Part shown: positions 19,677 through 30,954 of the stretch, one piece after another | How the letters are laid out: every line of letters begins with the position of its first letter | Position numbering within the stretch: the first letter of the stretch is position 1 | Assembly: GCA_016777565.1 (NCBI GenBank) | Contig: JADHRF010000008.1 | Span: 1 to 34,920 of the forward strand | Length of the DNA stretch: 34,920 bases | Origin: Pelagibacteraceae bacterium | GTDB taxonomy: Bacteria; Pseudomonadota; Alphaproteobacteria; Pelagibacterales; Pelagibacteraceae | Direction: 5' to 3' | Notes under the pieces: generated by a model | The model's input: the letters and a program-made list of their open reading frames with translations, nothing else | Databases searched by the model: none | What the model was told of the DNA's origin: nothing | Made by a program: the position numbers and the translations under genes

Positions 19677-21632
19677 TTAAGCAAAGTTAATTGGGTCCAC
19701 ATCAACCGTAAGTTTAATTTTTTTAGATATAGTCAAATTTTGAAGAACTTGACCTACATCTTTTTGAATTAAATTAGCATTTTTGGATCTCAGTAAGAGT
19801 CGAGTTCTATATTTTTTTTTAATTTTAAATATGGGTGAGTCGACAGGTCCCAAAACTTCAATCTGTCTGATAATTGTTAGTTTTCTTTTAATTTCCTGAG
19901 CTGCCTTAAAGCTATCTTGACTAGAGTTGGATGAAATAATCAAAGAAATAAGTCTTGAGAATGGTGGTAAATTTTTATTTTTTCTAACAATTAATTCATT
20001 ATTTAAAAATTTTTCAGGGTTATTTTCTAAGACATCTTGTAAAGTTTCATTTAAAGGTGTTATCGTTTGATAAATTATTAAAGACTTATTTGAAAATCTA
20101 CCAGCTCTTCCACTTAGTTGGTTATATAATTGAATATTTTTTTCAGTTGTTCTTAAATCATAACCCATTCCCGAAAAGTCAGCGTCAACTACTACAATAC
20201 AGTTTAGTTTTGGAAAATTAAATCCTTTTGAAATTAATTGTGTGCCTATAATTATATCAATTTCATTTTTTTCTATTTTTTTTAGGAAAGATTCTGTTTC
20301 ATTTTTTTTAAATAAAAAATCACTTGAAAATATTTTAATATTTTTTTTAGGAAAAATTTTTTTTAATTCATCATAAATCTTTTCCACACCTGGACCATAC
20401 ATGCGAAAATCACAGTTTTCTTCATCTGAACTACAAATTTTTTCTTTTTTTATTTTTTTTCCACAGTGATGGCAGATAAGTTGATTAGTTAGTTTGTGAA
20501 AAGTTAAATAAATTGAACAATTTGGACATAGATGTTTAAAGCCACATTTCTTACAAATTAAAAAAGGAGAGTAACCTCTTCGATTTAAAAAAAATAAAAC
20601 TTGTTCCTTTTTCTTCAAATAATTATCTATTAATTCTAGAGTTTCGTCAGCAATAAATTGATCACTTTTAAGAGCAGCTTTTTCTAAATTAATTACTTTC
20701 GCTTCCGGCAGTGGGAAATCACTGTAACGATTTGTTAATTTTGTATAGTTGTATTTTTTTGTTTTTACATTGTTATATGTTTCTAAGGATGGAACAGCAG
20801 AAACTAAATGAATTGGAATTTTTTCGATCGAGGCTCTAGCTATGGCCATATCACGTGCATGATAGATAATACCCTCATCTTGTTTATATGAAGGATCGTG
20901 CTCTTCATCTAATACTATGAGTCCTAAATTTTTAAACGGTAATAATAAAGAAGATCGAGCTCCGATTACTAGATTTAAATTACCATCAATAATTGATTGC
21001 CAAATTTTTCGCTTACTTTTAATTCCTATTTTTGAATGCCATATTGAGGGTTCATATCCAAAAAATTCTATATACCTATCTTTGAATTGATTAGTTAGAA
21101 ATATTTCTGGTAACAAAATTAATACTTGTTTACCTAAATTTAGAATTTCTTTTACTCTTTCAAAATAAACTAAAGTTTTGCCAGATCCTGTAACTCCTTG
21201 CAATAAAGAAACGTTAAATTTATTACCAAATTTTTTTAGATCTCCTAGGCTTTTTTTTTGATCTTTATTTAAGGTAAATTTAGATTTTTTGATTAATTCT
21301 TCTTTTGCCTTTTTTTCAATTATAATTGCATTTTTTTTTTCTCCTAGACACATTCTAAGAACCATTCCTTTAGAAGCTAAATTATAAGCGGATAACCAAT
21401 TAACAAATTTGATCAAGTCTTTATTGATTTTAAAGTTTTCAATTTTTTTAATAATTTTTTTAATTTTAAATTTTTTTTTTGATGGTTGAATTTTATCCCA
21501 AACAACACCTATTTCTTCGTTCCTTCCAAAAGGAACAATTACTATATCCCCTGGTATTAAATCTTTTAGTGACCCAGAATCATACGTGAATGGAAAGTTA
21601 AAAATTTTTGGGACTAGAACAGGAACTTTCAT
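19677..21632 (-). CDS. priA: Primosomal replication restart helicase PriA
   Basis: Superfamily 2 DNA helicase that reloads the replisome at stalled forks. N-terminal 3 prime-binding and winged-helix regions come first, then Walker A GVTGSGKT (146-153), the DEEH box (242-245) and the helicase motifs GTQLISKGFNFPKL and QLSGRAGR. The zinc-binding insert has eight cysteines (360, 363, 369, 372, 387, 390, 400, 407); the last pair is CX6C where CX2C is usual. Length 651 residues, slightly shorter than E. coli PriA. It lies between lpd and atpH on the same strand. Confidence 0.95.
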   Translation of the reverse strand: MKVPVLVPKIFNFPFTYDSGSLKDLIPGDIVIVPFGRNEEIGVVWDKIQPSKKKFKIKKIIKKIENFKINKDLIKFVNWLSAYNLASKGMVLRMCLGEKKNAIIIEKKAKEELIKKSKFTLNKDQKKSLGDLKKFGNKFNVSLLQGVTGSGKTLVYFERVKEILNLGKQVLILLPEIFLTNQFKDRYIEFFGYEPSIWHSKIGIKSKRKIWQSIIDGNLNLVIGARSSLLLPFKNLGLIVLDEEHDPSYKQDEGIIYHARDMAIARASIEKIPIHLVSAVPSLETYNNVKTKKYNYTKLTNRYSDFPLPEAKVINLEKAALKSDQFIADETLELIDNYLKKKEQVLFFLNRRGYSPFLICKKCGFKHLCPNCSIYLTFHKLTNQLICHHCGKKIKKEKICSSDEENCDFRMYGPGVEKIYDELKKIFPKKNIKIFSSDFLFKKNETESFLKKIEKNEIDIIIGTQLISKGFNFPKLNCIVVVDADFSGMGYDLRTTEKNIQLYNQLSGRAGRFSNKSLIIYQTITPLNETLQDVLENNPEKFLNNELIVRKNKNLPPFSRLISLIISSNSSQDSFKAAQEIKRKLTIIRQIEVLGPVDSPIFKIKKKYRTRLLLRSKNANLIQKDVGQVLQNLTISKKIKLTVDVDPINFA

Positions 21633-21646
21633 TTTAAAGAATCTTA

Positions 21647-21661
21647 TTGATATTATATCAA
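21647..21661 (-). repeat. 15-base palindrome containing TATAAT upstream of priA
   Basis: The minus strand reads TTGATATAATATCAA between the lpd stop and the priA start, a perfect 7-bp inverted repeat around a central base. It contains TATAAT, an ideal -10 box about 20 bases before the priA ATG, but I see no good -35 at 16-18 bases. It could be a priA promoter with an operator or a chance AT-rich palindrome. Confidence 0.45.
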
Positions 21662-23065
21662 TTAAAAATGAATTGCTCTTTTATCAATTGCTAGAGCTGC
21701 TTCTTTAACAGCCTCAGTATGTGTTGGGTGAGCGTGACATGTACGTGCGATATCTTCAGCGCTAGCACCAAATTCCATGGCCAAAGCCATTTCAGCTATC
21801 ATATCGCCGGTATGTGGGCCAATCATATGAACTCCTAACACCCTATCAGTTTTACTGTCTGCCAATATCTTAACAAATCCATCTGTTTCATTGTTTACTT
21901 TAGCTCTTGAGTTAGCAAGAAAAGGAAATTTACCAACTTTGTAGTCTATATTGGCTTCTTTGAGTTGTTCTTCAGTTTTGCCGACAGCAGCTACTTCTGG
22001 TGAGGTATAAACCACTCCTGGTATTACATCGTAATTCACATGGCCTGCCTGACCTGCTATAATTTCTGCTACAGCAATTCCTTCTTCTTCAGCTTTGTGA
22101 GCAAGCATAGGGCCTTTTATCACATCTCCGATGGCGTAAATATTATTTATTGAAGTTTGTAACTTTTTGTTTACTTCAATTTTCCCTTGGGTATCTTTTT
22201 TAATTCCTAATTTCGATAAATTTAGTCCTTCAGTATAAGGCTTCCTACCAACTGCTACTAAAACTTTATCACATTCTTTTTTTTCTCTTTCATGAGTTTT
22301 ATTGTTGGTAAAGTTTACAACAACTTTATTTGATACGTTTTGGACTGAAGTTACTTTATTGTTCAATTTAAATTTTATCCCTTGTTTTGTTAAAATTTTC
22401 TGAAACTCATTTGAAACTTCTCTATCCATCCCTGGTGTTATAAAGTCTAAATATTCTAAAACTGTAACACTTGAACCTAGCCTAGACCAAATAGAACCCA
22501 TCTCCAACCCAATATAACCACCGCCTATTATAATCAGCTCTTTGGGCACATCGTCAAAGGAAAGCGCTCCTGTAGAAGACACTATGTTTTGTTCATCTAT
22601 ATCTATACCTGGAAGTGATGTAGGTGCTGAACCAGTGGCAATAACAATATTTTTAGCTTTATAAGATGTTTTTTCTTCTCCCTCATAAACTACAACGTCA
22701 TTTTCAGAAAATAAAACTCCTTTACCTTTAATGTAGGTCACATTATTTTTCTTAAACAAGAACTCTATTCCTTTAGTCAATACTTGAACTGATTTATTTT
22801 TACCTGACATCATTTTATTTAGATTAAGTTTTAAGCCTGTGAATTCTATGCCTTGAGAATTAAAATCTTTTTGAGCCTTATGAAAAGACTCAGATAAATT
22901 TAAAAGACTTTTTGATGGTATACATCCTACATTCAGACATGTTCCACCGAGTGCCCCTCTTGACTCAACGCAAGCTGTTTTTAAACCTAATTGTGCAGCT
23001 CGAATAGCACATACGTAACCTCCAGGCCCTCCACCAATAACAATTACATCAAAGTTATTTTCCAT
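21662..23065 (-). CDS. lpd: Dihydrolipoyl dehydrogenase (E3)
   Basis: FAD flavoprotein that reoxidises the dihydrolipoyl group of the 2-oxo acid dehydrogenase complexes with NAD. FAD loop GGGPGGYVCA (11-20), redox disulfide Cys43/Cys48 in GGTCLNVGCIPSK, a second NAD-binding loop IIGGGYIGLEMG, and the C-terminal catalytic His446 and Glu451 in HPTHTE. Length 467 residues. It follows sucB by one base, so it is most directly the E3 of the 2-oxoglutarate complex; it may be shared with other complexes encoded elsewhere. Confidence 0.97.
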   Translation of the reverse strand: MENNFDVIVIGGGPGGYVCAIRAAQLGLKTACVESRGALGGTCLNVGCIPSKSLLNLSESFHKAQKDFNSQGIEFTGLKLNLNKMMSGKNKSVQVLTKGIEFLFKKNNVTYIKGKGVLFSENDVVVYEGEEKTSYKAKNIVIATGSAPTSLPGIDIDEQNIVSSTGALSFDDVPKELIIIGGGYIGLEMGSIWSRLGSSVTVLEYLDFITPGMDREVSNEFQKILTKQGIKFKLNNKVTSVQNVSNKVVVNFTNNKTHEREKKECDKVLVAVGRKPYTEGLNLSKLGIKKDTQGKIEVNKKLQTSINNIYAIGDVIKGPMLAHKAEEEGIAVAEIIAGQAGHVNYDVIPGVVYTSPEVAAVGKTEEQLKEANIDYKVGKFPFLANSRAKVNNETDGFVKILADSKTDRVLGVHMIGPHTGDMIAEMALAMEFGASAEDIARTCHAHPTHTEAVKEAALAIDKRAIHF

Positions 23066-23066
23066 A

Positions 23067-24374
23067 CTATAAATTTAAAAATAGTCTTCTAGGATCCTCA
23101 AGACATTCTTTAACAATTTTTAAAAAAGAAACAGCCTCTTTACCGTCAACAATTCTATGATCATAAGAAAGTGCTAGATACATAATAGGTCGAATAACAA
23201 CACTTTTATTAACTACTACTGGCCTCTCTATAATATTGTGCATTCCTAGAACAGCAGATTGAGGAGGGTTTAAGATTGGAGTTGATAACATTGAGCCATA
23301 AATTCCTCCATTGGTAATAGTGAAAGTTCCACCTTGAAGGTCATCAATAACTATTTTTCCATCTCTCGCTTTTTCTCCTAACAAAGTAATGTTTTTTTCT
23401 ATATCAGCAAAAGACATCTCATCAGTATTTCTAAGAACAGGCACGACTAATCCTCTGTCTGTTCCTACTGCTATGCTTATGTTGTAATAATTTTTATAAA
23501 CCACTTCGTCACCTTGAATCTCGGCGTTTATTATAGGGTAATTCTTAAGTCCAACTACACAAGCCTTTACAAAAAAAGACATGAAACCTAATTTTGTTAA
23601 GTATTTTTTTTGAAACTCTTCTTTGTATTCATTTCTCATTGAAATAACTGAGCTCATATCTACCTCATTAAAAGTAGTCAACATCGCCGCGTTTTCCTGT
23701 GCTTCTTTAAGTCTCTTAGCGATAGTCATCCTTAACCTCGTCATCTTAATTCTTTCCTCAGGTCCGTGTGTCACTTTTCTTTCAGATGGTTGTGGTGCTG
23801 ATCCCATTAAATTAAGAAGATCTTCTTTTAATATAATTCCATTTCTACCCGAACCTTTAATTTCACCTAAGTCAATTTTTGACTCTTTCGCAATCTTTCT
23901 TGCGGCTGGAGAAACGAAATTTAGAACTGCAGATTTTGATATTTTTTTTTCTTCTTGGGCTTCGGTTAAGACTAGAGGTTCTTCTTTGGCTGTTACTTTA
24001 TTTTTTGTTTGAGTTTTCTTCTCCTTAACTTCAATTTCTTCTTTTATTGGAACTATAGTTTCTTTAACAGTTTCTAATTTTTTTGGGGGTGGAGAATATT
24101 TTTTTTCCTCCGTTTGTATATTTGCTGAGGAAGTATTTGAAGCATTCATCATTCCTAATAATGCACCAACATTTACAGTTTGGCCTTCTTTGACAGAAAT
24201 TTTTTCTAATATTCCGCTAGAAGGTGCAGGAACCTCGACGTTAACTTTATCAGTTTCTAATTCAACAATAGCCTCATCGGCATTTATTTTATCTCCCACA
24301 TTTTTCAACCATTTGGCAACTGTAGCTTCCGTTACAGATTCTCCAAGCACAGGGACTAAGATACTTTCAGACAT
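23067..24374 (-). CDS. sucB: 2-oxoglutarate dehydrogenase E2, dihydrolipoyl succinyltransferase
   Basis: Core of the 2-oxoglutarate dehydrogenase complex; transfers succinyl from lipoyl to CoA. One lipoyl domain (about 1-76) with the lipoylated Lys43 in [14 protein letters not shown], then a Lys/Glu-rich linker, a peripheral-subunit-binding domain around 152-190 ([26 protein letters not shown]) and the catalytic domain from about 205 with His406 and Asp410 in SYDHRIVDG. Length 435 residues. Its start overlaps the sucA stop by one base, giving fixed E1:E2 synthesis. Confidence 0.97.
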   Translation of the reverse strand: MSESILVPVLGESVTEATVAKWLKNVGDKINADEAIVELETDKVNVEVPAPSSGILEKISVKEGQTVNVGALLGMMNASNTSSANIQTEEKKYSPPPKKLETVKETIVPIKEEIEVKEKKTQTKNKVTAKEEPLVLTEAQEEKKISKSAVLNFVSPAARKIAKESKIDLGEIKGSGRNGIILKEDLLNLMGSAPQPSERKVTHGPEERIKMTRLRMTIAKRLKEAQENAAMLTTFNEVDMSSVISMRNEYKEEFQKKYLTKLGFMSFFVKACVVGLKNYPIINAEIQGDEVVYKNYYNISIAVGTDRGLVVPVLRNTDEMSFADIEKNITLLGEKARDGKIVIDDLQGGTFTITNGGIYGSMLSTPILNPPQSAVLGMHNIIERPVVVNKSVVIRPIMYLALSYDHRIVDGKEAVSFLKIVKECLEDPRRLFLNL

Positions 24375-27280
24375 TAATTAATTTTTCCAACAACCTTTTC
24401 TAATATTTCTTTTTGTTGTGCAAGATGTTTATTGAGATTTCCTGTCGCTGTTGAAGCTGAGGGTCTTCTACCTATATATTCTACCTTTTTTTCGGGATAA
24501 TTTATAATTTCAAGAGTTCTATCGATGTAATTCTTAACTGTATTCCAAGCTCCCATATTTTTTGGCTCCTCCTGACACCAATAAAAATCTGCATTTTCTG
24601 CGTATTTTTTTAATTCTCTTCCTAGTCTTTTAACTGGAAAAGGATAAATTTGCTCTAAACGAATAAAAACAACTTCATTATTTTTTGATTTCTCTCTAGC
24701 TTCAACTAAATCAAAGTAAATTTTACCAGAGCAAATAATTACTTTTTTAATTCTATTGTCTTTTTTTAGATCAATTAGTCCAAACTCTTTGTCGTATGCG
24801 CGGTCTGGCAAAACTCTATGAAAAGAATTATCTTTTGAGAAATCATCTAAACTAGAGACACACTGTTTGTGTCGTAATAAAGATTTGGGCGTCATGATTA
24901 TCAACGGCTTTCTAAAATCTCTATGCATCTGTCTTCTTAAAGCGTGAAAATAATTTGCTGGTGTTGTGCAATTTATTACTTGAATATTGTCTTGAGCACA
25001 TAATTGTAAAAATCTTTCTAATCTAGAAGATGAATGCTCGGGTCCTTGTCCTTCATAACCATGTGGTAATAACATCACCAAACCACTAGCTCTGCCCCAC
25101 TTAGACTCACCAGAAGTTATGAACTGATCAATAATAATTTGAGCTCCATTTGCAAAATCACCAAACTGTGCTTCCCATAAAACTAAAGTCTCAGGTTCAG
25201 AGAGTGTGTATCCAAATTCGAAACCTAAAACAGCAAGCTCAGATAAAAGAGTATCTATTACTTCAAAATTCTTCTGATTTTTTGAAATGTGATTAAGTGG
25301 TATATACCTTTCATGACTATCTTGGTTTCTTAATACTGAATGTCTCTGACTAAAAGTTCCTCTCCCTGAGTCTTGGCCTGACAATCTAACTGAAAAACCT
25401 TCATCTAAAAGCGTTGCGAATGCTAAAGACTCAGCTGTAGACCAATCAATTGGAAAATTTTCAGTAAACATTTTTTGTTTTGTCTCAAATATTTTTTTTA
25501 AAGTTTTATGTGTGTTAAAATTTTTTGGAAGAGATGTAATTTTTTTTCCGATTGTAATAACCTTGTCTTTATCAACGCCTGTAATTCCCCTTTTATCTTT
25601 TCCAAGAGCAGGTTTAAATCTAGACCAAACACCATCAAACCATGTAAGTTCAGGTTTGTAGTTTTTTGACGCTATAAATTCTCTTTCAAGGTAAGATTTA
25701 AAATTATTAATTTCTTGATCAGTATCCTCCCTAGACAAAAGCCCATCTGTTGCTAGCTTTTTTGAATAAATTTTTAAAGTTGATGGGTGAGTTTTTATTT
25801 TTTTATACATTATTGGTTGAGTAAAAGATGGTTCATCTCCTTCGTTGTGTCCAAATCTTCTATAGCAAAACATGTCGACAACTACATCTCTATTAAATTT
25901 TTGCCTAAACTCAGTCGCAATTTTTACACAATGCACCACTGCTTCAGGGTCATCACCATTAACATGAAAAATAGGAGCCTGTGCAATTTTAGCAACTTCA
26001 CTCGGGTAAGGAGACGATCTAGCAAATCTAGGAGATGTTGTAAAACCGATTTGATTATTAACTATAATATGAATTGTTCCACCAATATTATGTCCGGGCA
26101 AGCCAGACATAGCAAAACATTCTGCAACTATTCCCTGGCCTGCAAAAGCTGCATCACCGTGAATTAAAACTGGAATTACTTTTTTTCTCTCAGGATCTTT
26201 ATGAAAAAATTGTTTTGCCCTTACTTGACCTAATACTACCGGATTAACTGCTTCCAAGTGTGATGGATTATCGGTCAAGCTAATATGAACAATATTCCCA
26301 TCAAATTCACGATTTGAAGATGCTCCCAAATGGTATTTTACATCGCCTTCAAAATCTCTTTTAGAAGTAACGTTACTTCCAAAAAATTCATTAAAGATAG
26401 CTTTAAAAGGTTTGCCCATAACATTAGCTAATACATTTAATCTACCTCTGTGTGACATCCCAATTTTAATTTCTTTTACGCCTAAATTTCCACCTCTTTT
26501 TATAATCTGTTCAAGAGCAGGAATTAAAGACTCACCTCCATCAATTCCAAATCGCTTAGTTCCAACAAATTTAACATGTAAATATTTTTCAAAACCTTCA
26601 GCTTCGATAATTTTATTTAATATTGCTTTTTTTCCATTTTCAGTAAAATTTATTTCTTTTTCTGGACCCTCAATTCTATCTCTGATCCAAGCTTTCTCAT
26701 CTGGATCTCCCATGTGCATAAATTCATAGCCTATAGTTCCACAATAAGTTCTTTGTAGAATGTATATAATTTCATTTAAAGTTCCTTCTTGAATTCCAAG
26801 AACACCATCTAGAAATATTTTTTTATTTAAATCATTTTTAGTAAAACCATAAGTTTCAAGTTTTAGTTCAGGGTGCTCATTCCTTTCCATGATCTCTAGA
26901 GGATCAAGATTAGCAATTAAGTGCCCTCTAATCCTATAGGCTCGTATTAACATAATTGCTCTTACTGAATTTTTAGCTGCTTCTTCAATGAGAGCGGGAT
27001 TAAAAATTTTATTTTCCTCTGATGATGCTTCCTTAAATAGATTTTCTAATTCAGAACTATTTTTTTTAATCTTTTTTTTAGGTGCCCAGCTTGGTCCTTT
27101 TAAAGTTCTAGAAATAATTTCTTGATTTTCTTTAAGCCCATCAAAAAACTCTTTCCAACCTGCTGGCAATTTATCTGGGTTATTTAAGTATTCAGAGTAA
27201 TATTCCTCTATGAAGGCAGAGTTGTTGCCAGCTAAAAATGATGTTTTTTTGAATACGTTATTGTCTTGAGATGATGACAT
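24374..27280 (-). CDS. sucA: 2-oxoglutarate dehydrogenase E1
   Basis: Thiamine diphosphate-dependent decarboxylase of the TCA cycle (2-oxoglutarate to succinyl-lipoyl). At 968 residues it is a full-length homodimeric E1. The N-terminus has the OGDH-specific motif [19 protein letters not shown], a binding segment for the complex. Later blocks include [10 protein letters not shown], the ThDP/Mg region [10 protein letters not shown] with NNQIGFTT, and [15 protein letters not shown]. The gene lies 34 bases after sucD and overlaps sucB. Identification is secure. Confidence 0.98.
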   Translation of the reverse strand: MSSSQDNNVFKKTSFLAGNNSAFIEEYYSEYLNNPDKLPAGWKEFFDGLKENQEIISRTLKGPSWAPKKKIKKNSSELENLFKEASSEENKIFNPALIEEAAKNSVRAIMLIRAYRIRGHLIANLDPLEIMERNEHPELKLETYGFTKNDLNKKIFLDGVLGIQEGTLNEIIYILQRTYCGTIGYEFMHMGDPDEKAWIRDRIEGPEKEINFTENGKKAILNKIIEAEGFEKYLHVKFVGTKRFGIDGGESLIPALEQIIKRGGNLGVKEIKIGMSHRGRLNVLANVMGKPFKAIFNEFFGSNVTSKRDFEGDVKYHLGASSNREFDGNIVHISLTDNPSHLEAVNPVVLGQVRAKQFFHKDPERKKVIPVLIHGDAAFAGQGIVAECFAMSGLPGHNIGGTIHIIVNNQIGFTTSPRFARSSPYPSEVAKIAQAPIFHVNGDDPEAVVHCVKIATEFRQKFNRDVVVDMFCYRRFGHNEGDEPSFTQPIMYKKIKTHPSTLKIYSKKLATDGLLSREDTDQEINNFKSYLEREFIASKNYKPELTWFDGVWSRFKPALGKDKRGITGVDKDKVITIGKKITSLPKNFNTHKTLKKIFETKQKMFTENFPIDWSTAESLAFATLLDEGFSVRLSGQDSGRGTFSQRHSVLRNQDSHERYIPLNHISKNQKNFEVIDTLLSELAVLGFEFGYTLSEPETLVLWEAQFGDFANGAQIIIDQFITSGESKWGRASGLVMLLPHGYEGQGPEHSSSRLERFLQLCAQDNIQVINCTTPANYFHALRRQMHRDFRKPLIIMTPKSLLRHKQCVSSLDDFSKDNSFHRVLPDRAYDKEFGLIDLKKDNRIKKVIICSGKIYFDLVEAREKSKNNEVVFIRLEQIYPFPVKRLGRELKKYAENADFYWCQEEPKNMGAWNTVKNYIDRTLEIINYPEKKVEYIGRRPSASTATGNLNKHLAQQKEILEKVVGKIN

Positions 27281-27314
27281 TTTAATATCTCATAATAACA
27301 TATATTTTTTTTTA

Positions 27315-28190
27315 TCAACTATTTAGTTTATCAAGAAGAGTTTTACCAATATCTGCGGGAGATTTTGAGATTATTATTCCTGCAGATTTCATCATTTCAA
27401 TCTTATCTTCTGCTCCACCTTTTCCTCCGGAGATAATTGCTCCTGCATGTCCCATTCTTCTACCTGGCGGTGCAGTTAAGCCAGCAATAAAGCCAACCAT
27501 AGGTTTTTTTATTTTAGACTTTTTTATAAAATCTGATGCTTCTTCCTCTGCCGAACCACCAATTTCACCAATCACAACAATGGATTTTGTTTCCTCGTCT
27601 TTTAAAAATAAATCAAGGCAATCAATAAAGTTAGTTCCATTGATTGGATCTCCTCCAATTCCTATGCAAGTAGATTGTCCCATCCCATTGGCTGTAGTTT
27701 GAGCAACAGCTTCGTAGGTTAAAGTCCCTGATCTAGAAACTATTCCTACAGACCCTTTTTTATGAATACTGCCCGGCATAATACCAATCTTACATTCATC
27801 AGGCGTTATTATTCCAGGACAATTTGGTCCTATTAAGCGGCTTTTACTTTTATTTAATATTTGTTTTACTTTGATCATGTCAATTATCGGAATTCCTTCA
27901 GTTATACAAACGATAAGTTCTATTTTTGCTTCAATTGCTTCAATGATTGCTTCGGCAGCAAACTTAGGAGGAACATAAATCATCGTTGCACTTGCGCCTG
28001 TAATTTTTTTTGCGTCTTCAACTGTGTCAAAAACAGGAAGGCCAAGATGTTTTTGACCACCTTTTCTAGGTGTTACTCCACCAACTAATTGGGTTCCATA
28101 TTTTAAAGCTTGTTCTGAGTGGAATGTGCCATGTGTACCTGTAAAACCTTGACAAATAACTTTTGTGTTTTTATTTACTAATACAGACAT
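27315..28190 (-). CDS. sucD: Succinyl-CoA synthetase alpha subunit
   Basis: Binds CoA and carries the phosphohistidine; with SucC interconverts succinyl-CoA and succinate with substrate-level phosphorylation. CoA-binding N-terminal domain with [17 protein letters not shown]; the active-site His248 is in [29 protein letters not shown] and [14 protein letters not shown] are also diagnostic. Length 291 residues. It lies one base after sucC. Confidence 0.98.
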   Translation of the reverse strand: MSVLVNKNTKVICQGFTGTHGTFHSEQALKYGTQLVGGVTPRKGGQKHLGLPVFDTVEDAKKITGASATMIYVPPKFAAEAIIEAIEAKIELIVCITEGIPIIDMIKVKQILNKSKSRLIGPNCPGIITPDECKIGIMPGSIHKKGSVGIVSRSGTLTYEAVAQTTANGMGQSTCIGIGGDPINGTNFIDCLDLFLKDEETKSIVVIGEIGGSAEEEASDFIKKSKIKKPMVGFIAGLTAPPGRRMGHAGAIISGGKGGAEDKIEMMKSAGIIISKSPADIGKTLLDKLNS

Positions 28191-28191
28191 C

Positions 28192-29352
28192 TTATTTTAT
28201 TGCTTCTACAATTTTTTTAGCAGCATCATTAAGATCTGTCGCTGATAAAATTTTCAGATCAGATTTATCTAAAATTTCTTTTCCTTCTTTATAATTTGTT
28301 CCTGCCAATCGCACCACTAGAGGAACTTTTAGGTTTGTTTCTTTTGCTGCATCAAGCACTCCTTTAGCGATTACATCACACCTCATTATTCCACCAAATA
28401 TATTAATCAGGATACCTTTAACATTTCTATCTGAAAGAATTAATTTAAAAGCTGCTGATACTTTTTCTTTTGATGCCCCTCCACCTACATCTAAAAAATT
28501 AGCTGGCTCTTCACCATGTAACTTTATTATATCCATGGTAGACATAGCCAATCCAGCTCCGTTTACCATACAACCAATGGAACCACTAAGTTTGATGTAA
28601 GCTAGATCGTGCTTACTTGCTTCTATTTCTGCTGGTTCTTCTTCATTTAAATCTCGTAATTGTAAAATTTCTGGTCTTCTAAACAATGCATTGTCATCAA
28701 AGTTCATTTTTGCATCTAGACATACAATTTTTTGATTTTTGGTAATTATAAGAGGATTTATTTCTATTAGCGTTGCATCTTTTTCAATAAGGATTTTATA
28801 AAGAGCTTTGATTAGTATATGGGCGGTTGATTTTTGCTCATTATTGAAATTAAATGGTTTTATTATTTTTTCTATTTCATCCGAGTCAATATTTTTTTTA
28901 AAATCAATTTTATTTGTAATAATTTTTTCTGGTGTTTCAGATGCTACTTTTTCAATATCCATTCCACCTTCCGTGCTACTTATAAAAGCTATTTTAGAAC
29001 TTGCTCTATCTACTAAGCAAGACAGATAGAATTCTTTTAGAATATCTGAAGCTTCTTCAATATATATTCTTTTAACTTCTTTGCCTCCAGGACCTGTCTG
29101 ATGGGTAATCAAATTCATCCCAAACATTTCTTTTACTTTAGTTTTTAGTTCCTCAAAACTTTTTACTAATTTAACCCCACCGCCTTTTCCCCGGCCGCCT
29201 GCATGAATTTGTGCTTTTACTACAAATTCTTTGGAGTTTAATTTTTTAAATTCTTTCTCTAACTCATTTAACGATAATAGAACAATTCCTTTAGAGACCG
29301 GAGCCCCAAACTCCTTTAATATTTCTTTTGCTTGATGTTCGTGAATATTCAT
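28192..29352 (-). CDS. sucC: Succinyl-CoA synthetase beta subunit (ADP/GDP-forming)
   Basis: ATP-grasp subunit that binds nucleotide and succinate. N-terminal [19 protein letters not shown], the grasp loop [16 protein letters not shown], and the C-terminal flavodoxin-like part with FLDVGGGA and [16 protein letters not shown]. Length 386 residues. The ATG overlaps the stop of the upstream membrane-protein gene (TAATG), so the suc mRNA probably includes that gene or is initiated inside it. ATP versus GTP preference is not readable here. Confidence 0.97.
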   Translation of the reverse strand: MNIHEHQAKEILKEFGAPVSKGIVLLSLNELEKEFKKLNSKEFVVKAQIHAGGRGKGGGVKLVKSFEELKTKVKEMFGMNLITHQTGPGGKEVKRIYIEEASDILKEFYLSCLVDRASSKIAFISSTEGGMDIEKVASETPEKIITNKIDFKKNIDSDEIEKIIKPFNFNNEQKSTAHILIKALYKILIEKDATLIEINPLIITKNQKIVCLDAKMNFDDNALFRRPEILQLRDLNEEEPAEIEASKHDLAYIKLSGSIGCMVNGAGLAMSTMDIIKLHGEEPANFLDVGGGASKEKVSAAFKLILSDRNVKGILINIFGGIMRCDVIAKGVLDAAKETNLKVPLVVRLAGTNYKEGKEILDKSDLKILSATDLNDAAKKIVEAIK

Positions 29353-30929
29353 TAGTTTTTACAAGTTATGATTTTGTGATAAGAAAGTCTATTTTTAACA
29401 ACCACATTATCCTTAAAACAAACATTATTGAAATAATTTTTTATATTTGAAAAAAGGATTTCATTATCAGATCCTAATAAATAAATCACTTCGATTCTAT
29501 TTTTTTTTAAATTTTCATTAACCATTTGTTTATAAATGTTAAAATATTTATGATTTTGTGTTGGATGAGTATTATTGTTCCACAAATACCAACGATTTAA
29601 AATATTTAAATCCTCATTTAGTATCAATGAAAAAAATTGATAGTGAGTGATTATCATTTTTTCTCTTTTGTCTTCTTTAATTAAAAATAAAGCTTTTTTA
29701 ATTAAGTCTATTTCTTCAATAGGATCTTTAAAATTAATTGTTATCCATTTAAGGTGCTTTAGTTTTGTATCAATTTTTTCTGCATCTAGTGCTATTTTTT
29801 TATCCAACTTTTCAATGTCTATGAATTTTCTGTCTACATTATATCTTAAATGATACTTGGCAGTTGAAAAAGTGAGAATTATTAACACCAAAATTAAAAA
29901 TTCTTTTCTGCTTTCTAATGATTTTAAATTTATATGTATTATGCTCGCTAAAATAGGAATTAAGCTAAATATATATATCTGATTAGCTTGCATAAGTTGA
30001 TTTAAAAAAAATAAAAAACAAGATAATAAAATTATTATATTTAAAAAAAATAACTTATTATTTTTTTTAAAAAATAATTTAATTGTAAGTATAATGAGTG
30101 AAAAATAAAAAACTTGTATAAATTTAAAATCTCCAAATATTCTTTTAAAATTTAATTGGTCCGATAATTTTACAAATGCTGTTGAGTCGCTAAACCACCT
30201 GCCTTCTCCTATTGTTAGTGGAAATAAAAAATACTGATAAATTAAATTTTTAATTGGAGTCTTGGTTAAAAACATAAAAAGAATGAACACTAGTGTGCTA
30301 CTTAAACAACCTAATAAAAAAAAATTAAAATTTTGAGTTTTATAATTCTTTATAAAATGAAATAATGAAAATAATAAAATTAGTGTAATTATATAAAAAC
30401 TTGGCGTCTGCATTGAAAAAAAGGATAAATAGAATAAATAAGGTAAAATAAACCAAGATAGATTCTTTTTATAAAGATAAGCTGTAATAAATAAAAAAAT
30501 TGAAATTAAAGAAAAAACATAGCTATGCATGTAAGCATATGGTGTTCCTGAAACTGGATAACAAAGAGTAGCGAAACTAATACAATAAATAAATACTGAA
30601 AATAAATTTAAATTAAAATTTTTAAGAAAATAATAAAAACATATTGTGCCTAAAGCATTAATTGCAGAAGCATGAAAAATATAACTCATCCATGACTCTC
30701 CAAATATAAAAAAAAATCCTGCTTGTAAATAATCCACAGTTAAGCCAGTAAAAATCCAGAAATCACGAATGGGTAGTTTGTTCTCTAAAATACTGTAACC
30801 AGTATCAAAAAATCCAAAAGTATCGATTGGCAATACACCGATGTTTCCGCTTAACCAATTAATTAAGAAGGAATAAATAATTAAAACAATAAGTGTGAAA
30901 AAATTGATATTTATTATTTTTGGTAACAT
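29352..30929 (-). CDS. Multi-pass membrane protein, GT-C-like (possible glycosyltransferase)
   Basis: I do not recognise a named family. The 525-residue product has about ten hydrophobic segments: one at 10-26, a soluble loop of about 30 residues, then closely spaced segments up to about residue 350, and a polar C-terminal domain of about 170 residues. The first loop, with PIDTFGFFDTGYSILENKLP, has acidic residues (Asp36, Asp42) placed like the catalytic Asp of polyprenol-linked GT-C glycosyltransferases (ArnT/PMT type), and TGLTVDYLQAGFF resembles the next block. This suggests a lipid-linked sugar transferase, an inference only. Its stop overlaps the sucC start, and it is divergent from a methyltransferase gene 66 bases away. 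Confidence 0.6.
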   Translation of the reverse strand: MLPKIININFFTLIVLIIYSFLINWLSGNIGVLPIDTFGFFDTGYSILENKLPIRDFWIFTGLTVDYLQAGFFFIFGESWMSYIFHASAINALGTICFYYFLKNFNLNLFSVFIYCISFATLCYPVSGTPYAYMHSYVFSLISIFLFITAYLYKKNLSWFILPYLFYLSFFSMQTPSFYIITLILLFSLFHFIKNYKTQNFNFFLLGCLSSTLVFILFMFLTKTPIKNLIYQYFLFPLTIGEGRWFSDSTAFVKLSDQLNFKRIFGDFKFIQVFYFSLIILTIKLFFKKNNKLFFLNIIILLSCFLFFLNQLMQANQIYIFSLIPILASIIHINLKSLESRKEFLILVLIILTFSTAKYHLRYNVDRKFIDIEKLDKKIALDAEKIDTKLKHLKWITINFKDPIEEIDLIKKALFLIKEDKREKMIITHYQFFSLILNEDLNILNRWYLWNNNTHPTQNHKYFNIYKQMVNENLKKNRIEVIYLLGSDNEILFSNIKNYFNNVCFKDNVVVKNRLSYHKIITCKN

Positions 30930-30954
30930 TTTAGGTCAAAGTAAATTTTTTTCT

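Noticed and set aside
19566-19772. Plus-strand frame of 68 codons crossing the atpH start, the atp leader and the priA end
   Set aside because: It overlaps two well-supported genes on the other strand, and its second half is antisense to conserved priA codons. I kept the region as a leader instead.
23623-24012. Plus-strand frame of 129 codons opposite sucB
   Set aside because: Antisense to the E2 catalytic and binding domains; the product resembles a reversed hydrophobic translation, with no motif.
27281-27314. Separate promoter or terminator between sucD and sucA
   Set aside because: The 34-base AT-rich gap contains a run of A/T and no inverted repeat or convincing promoter pair.
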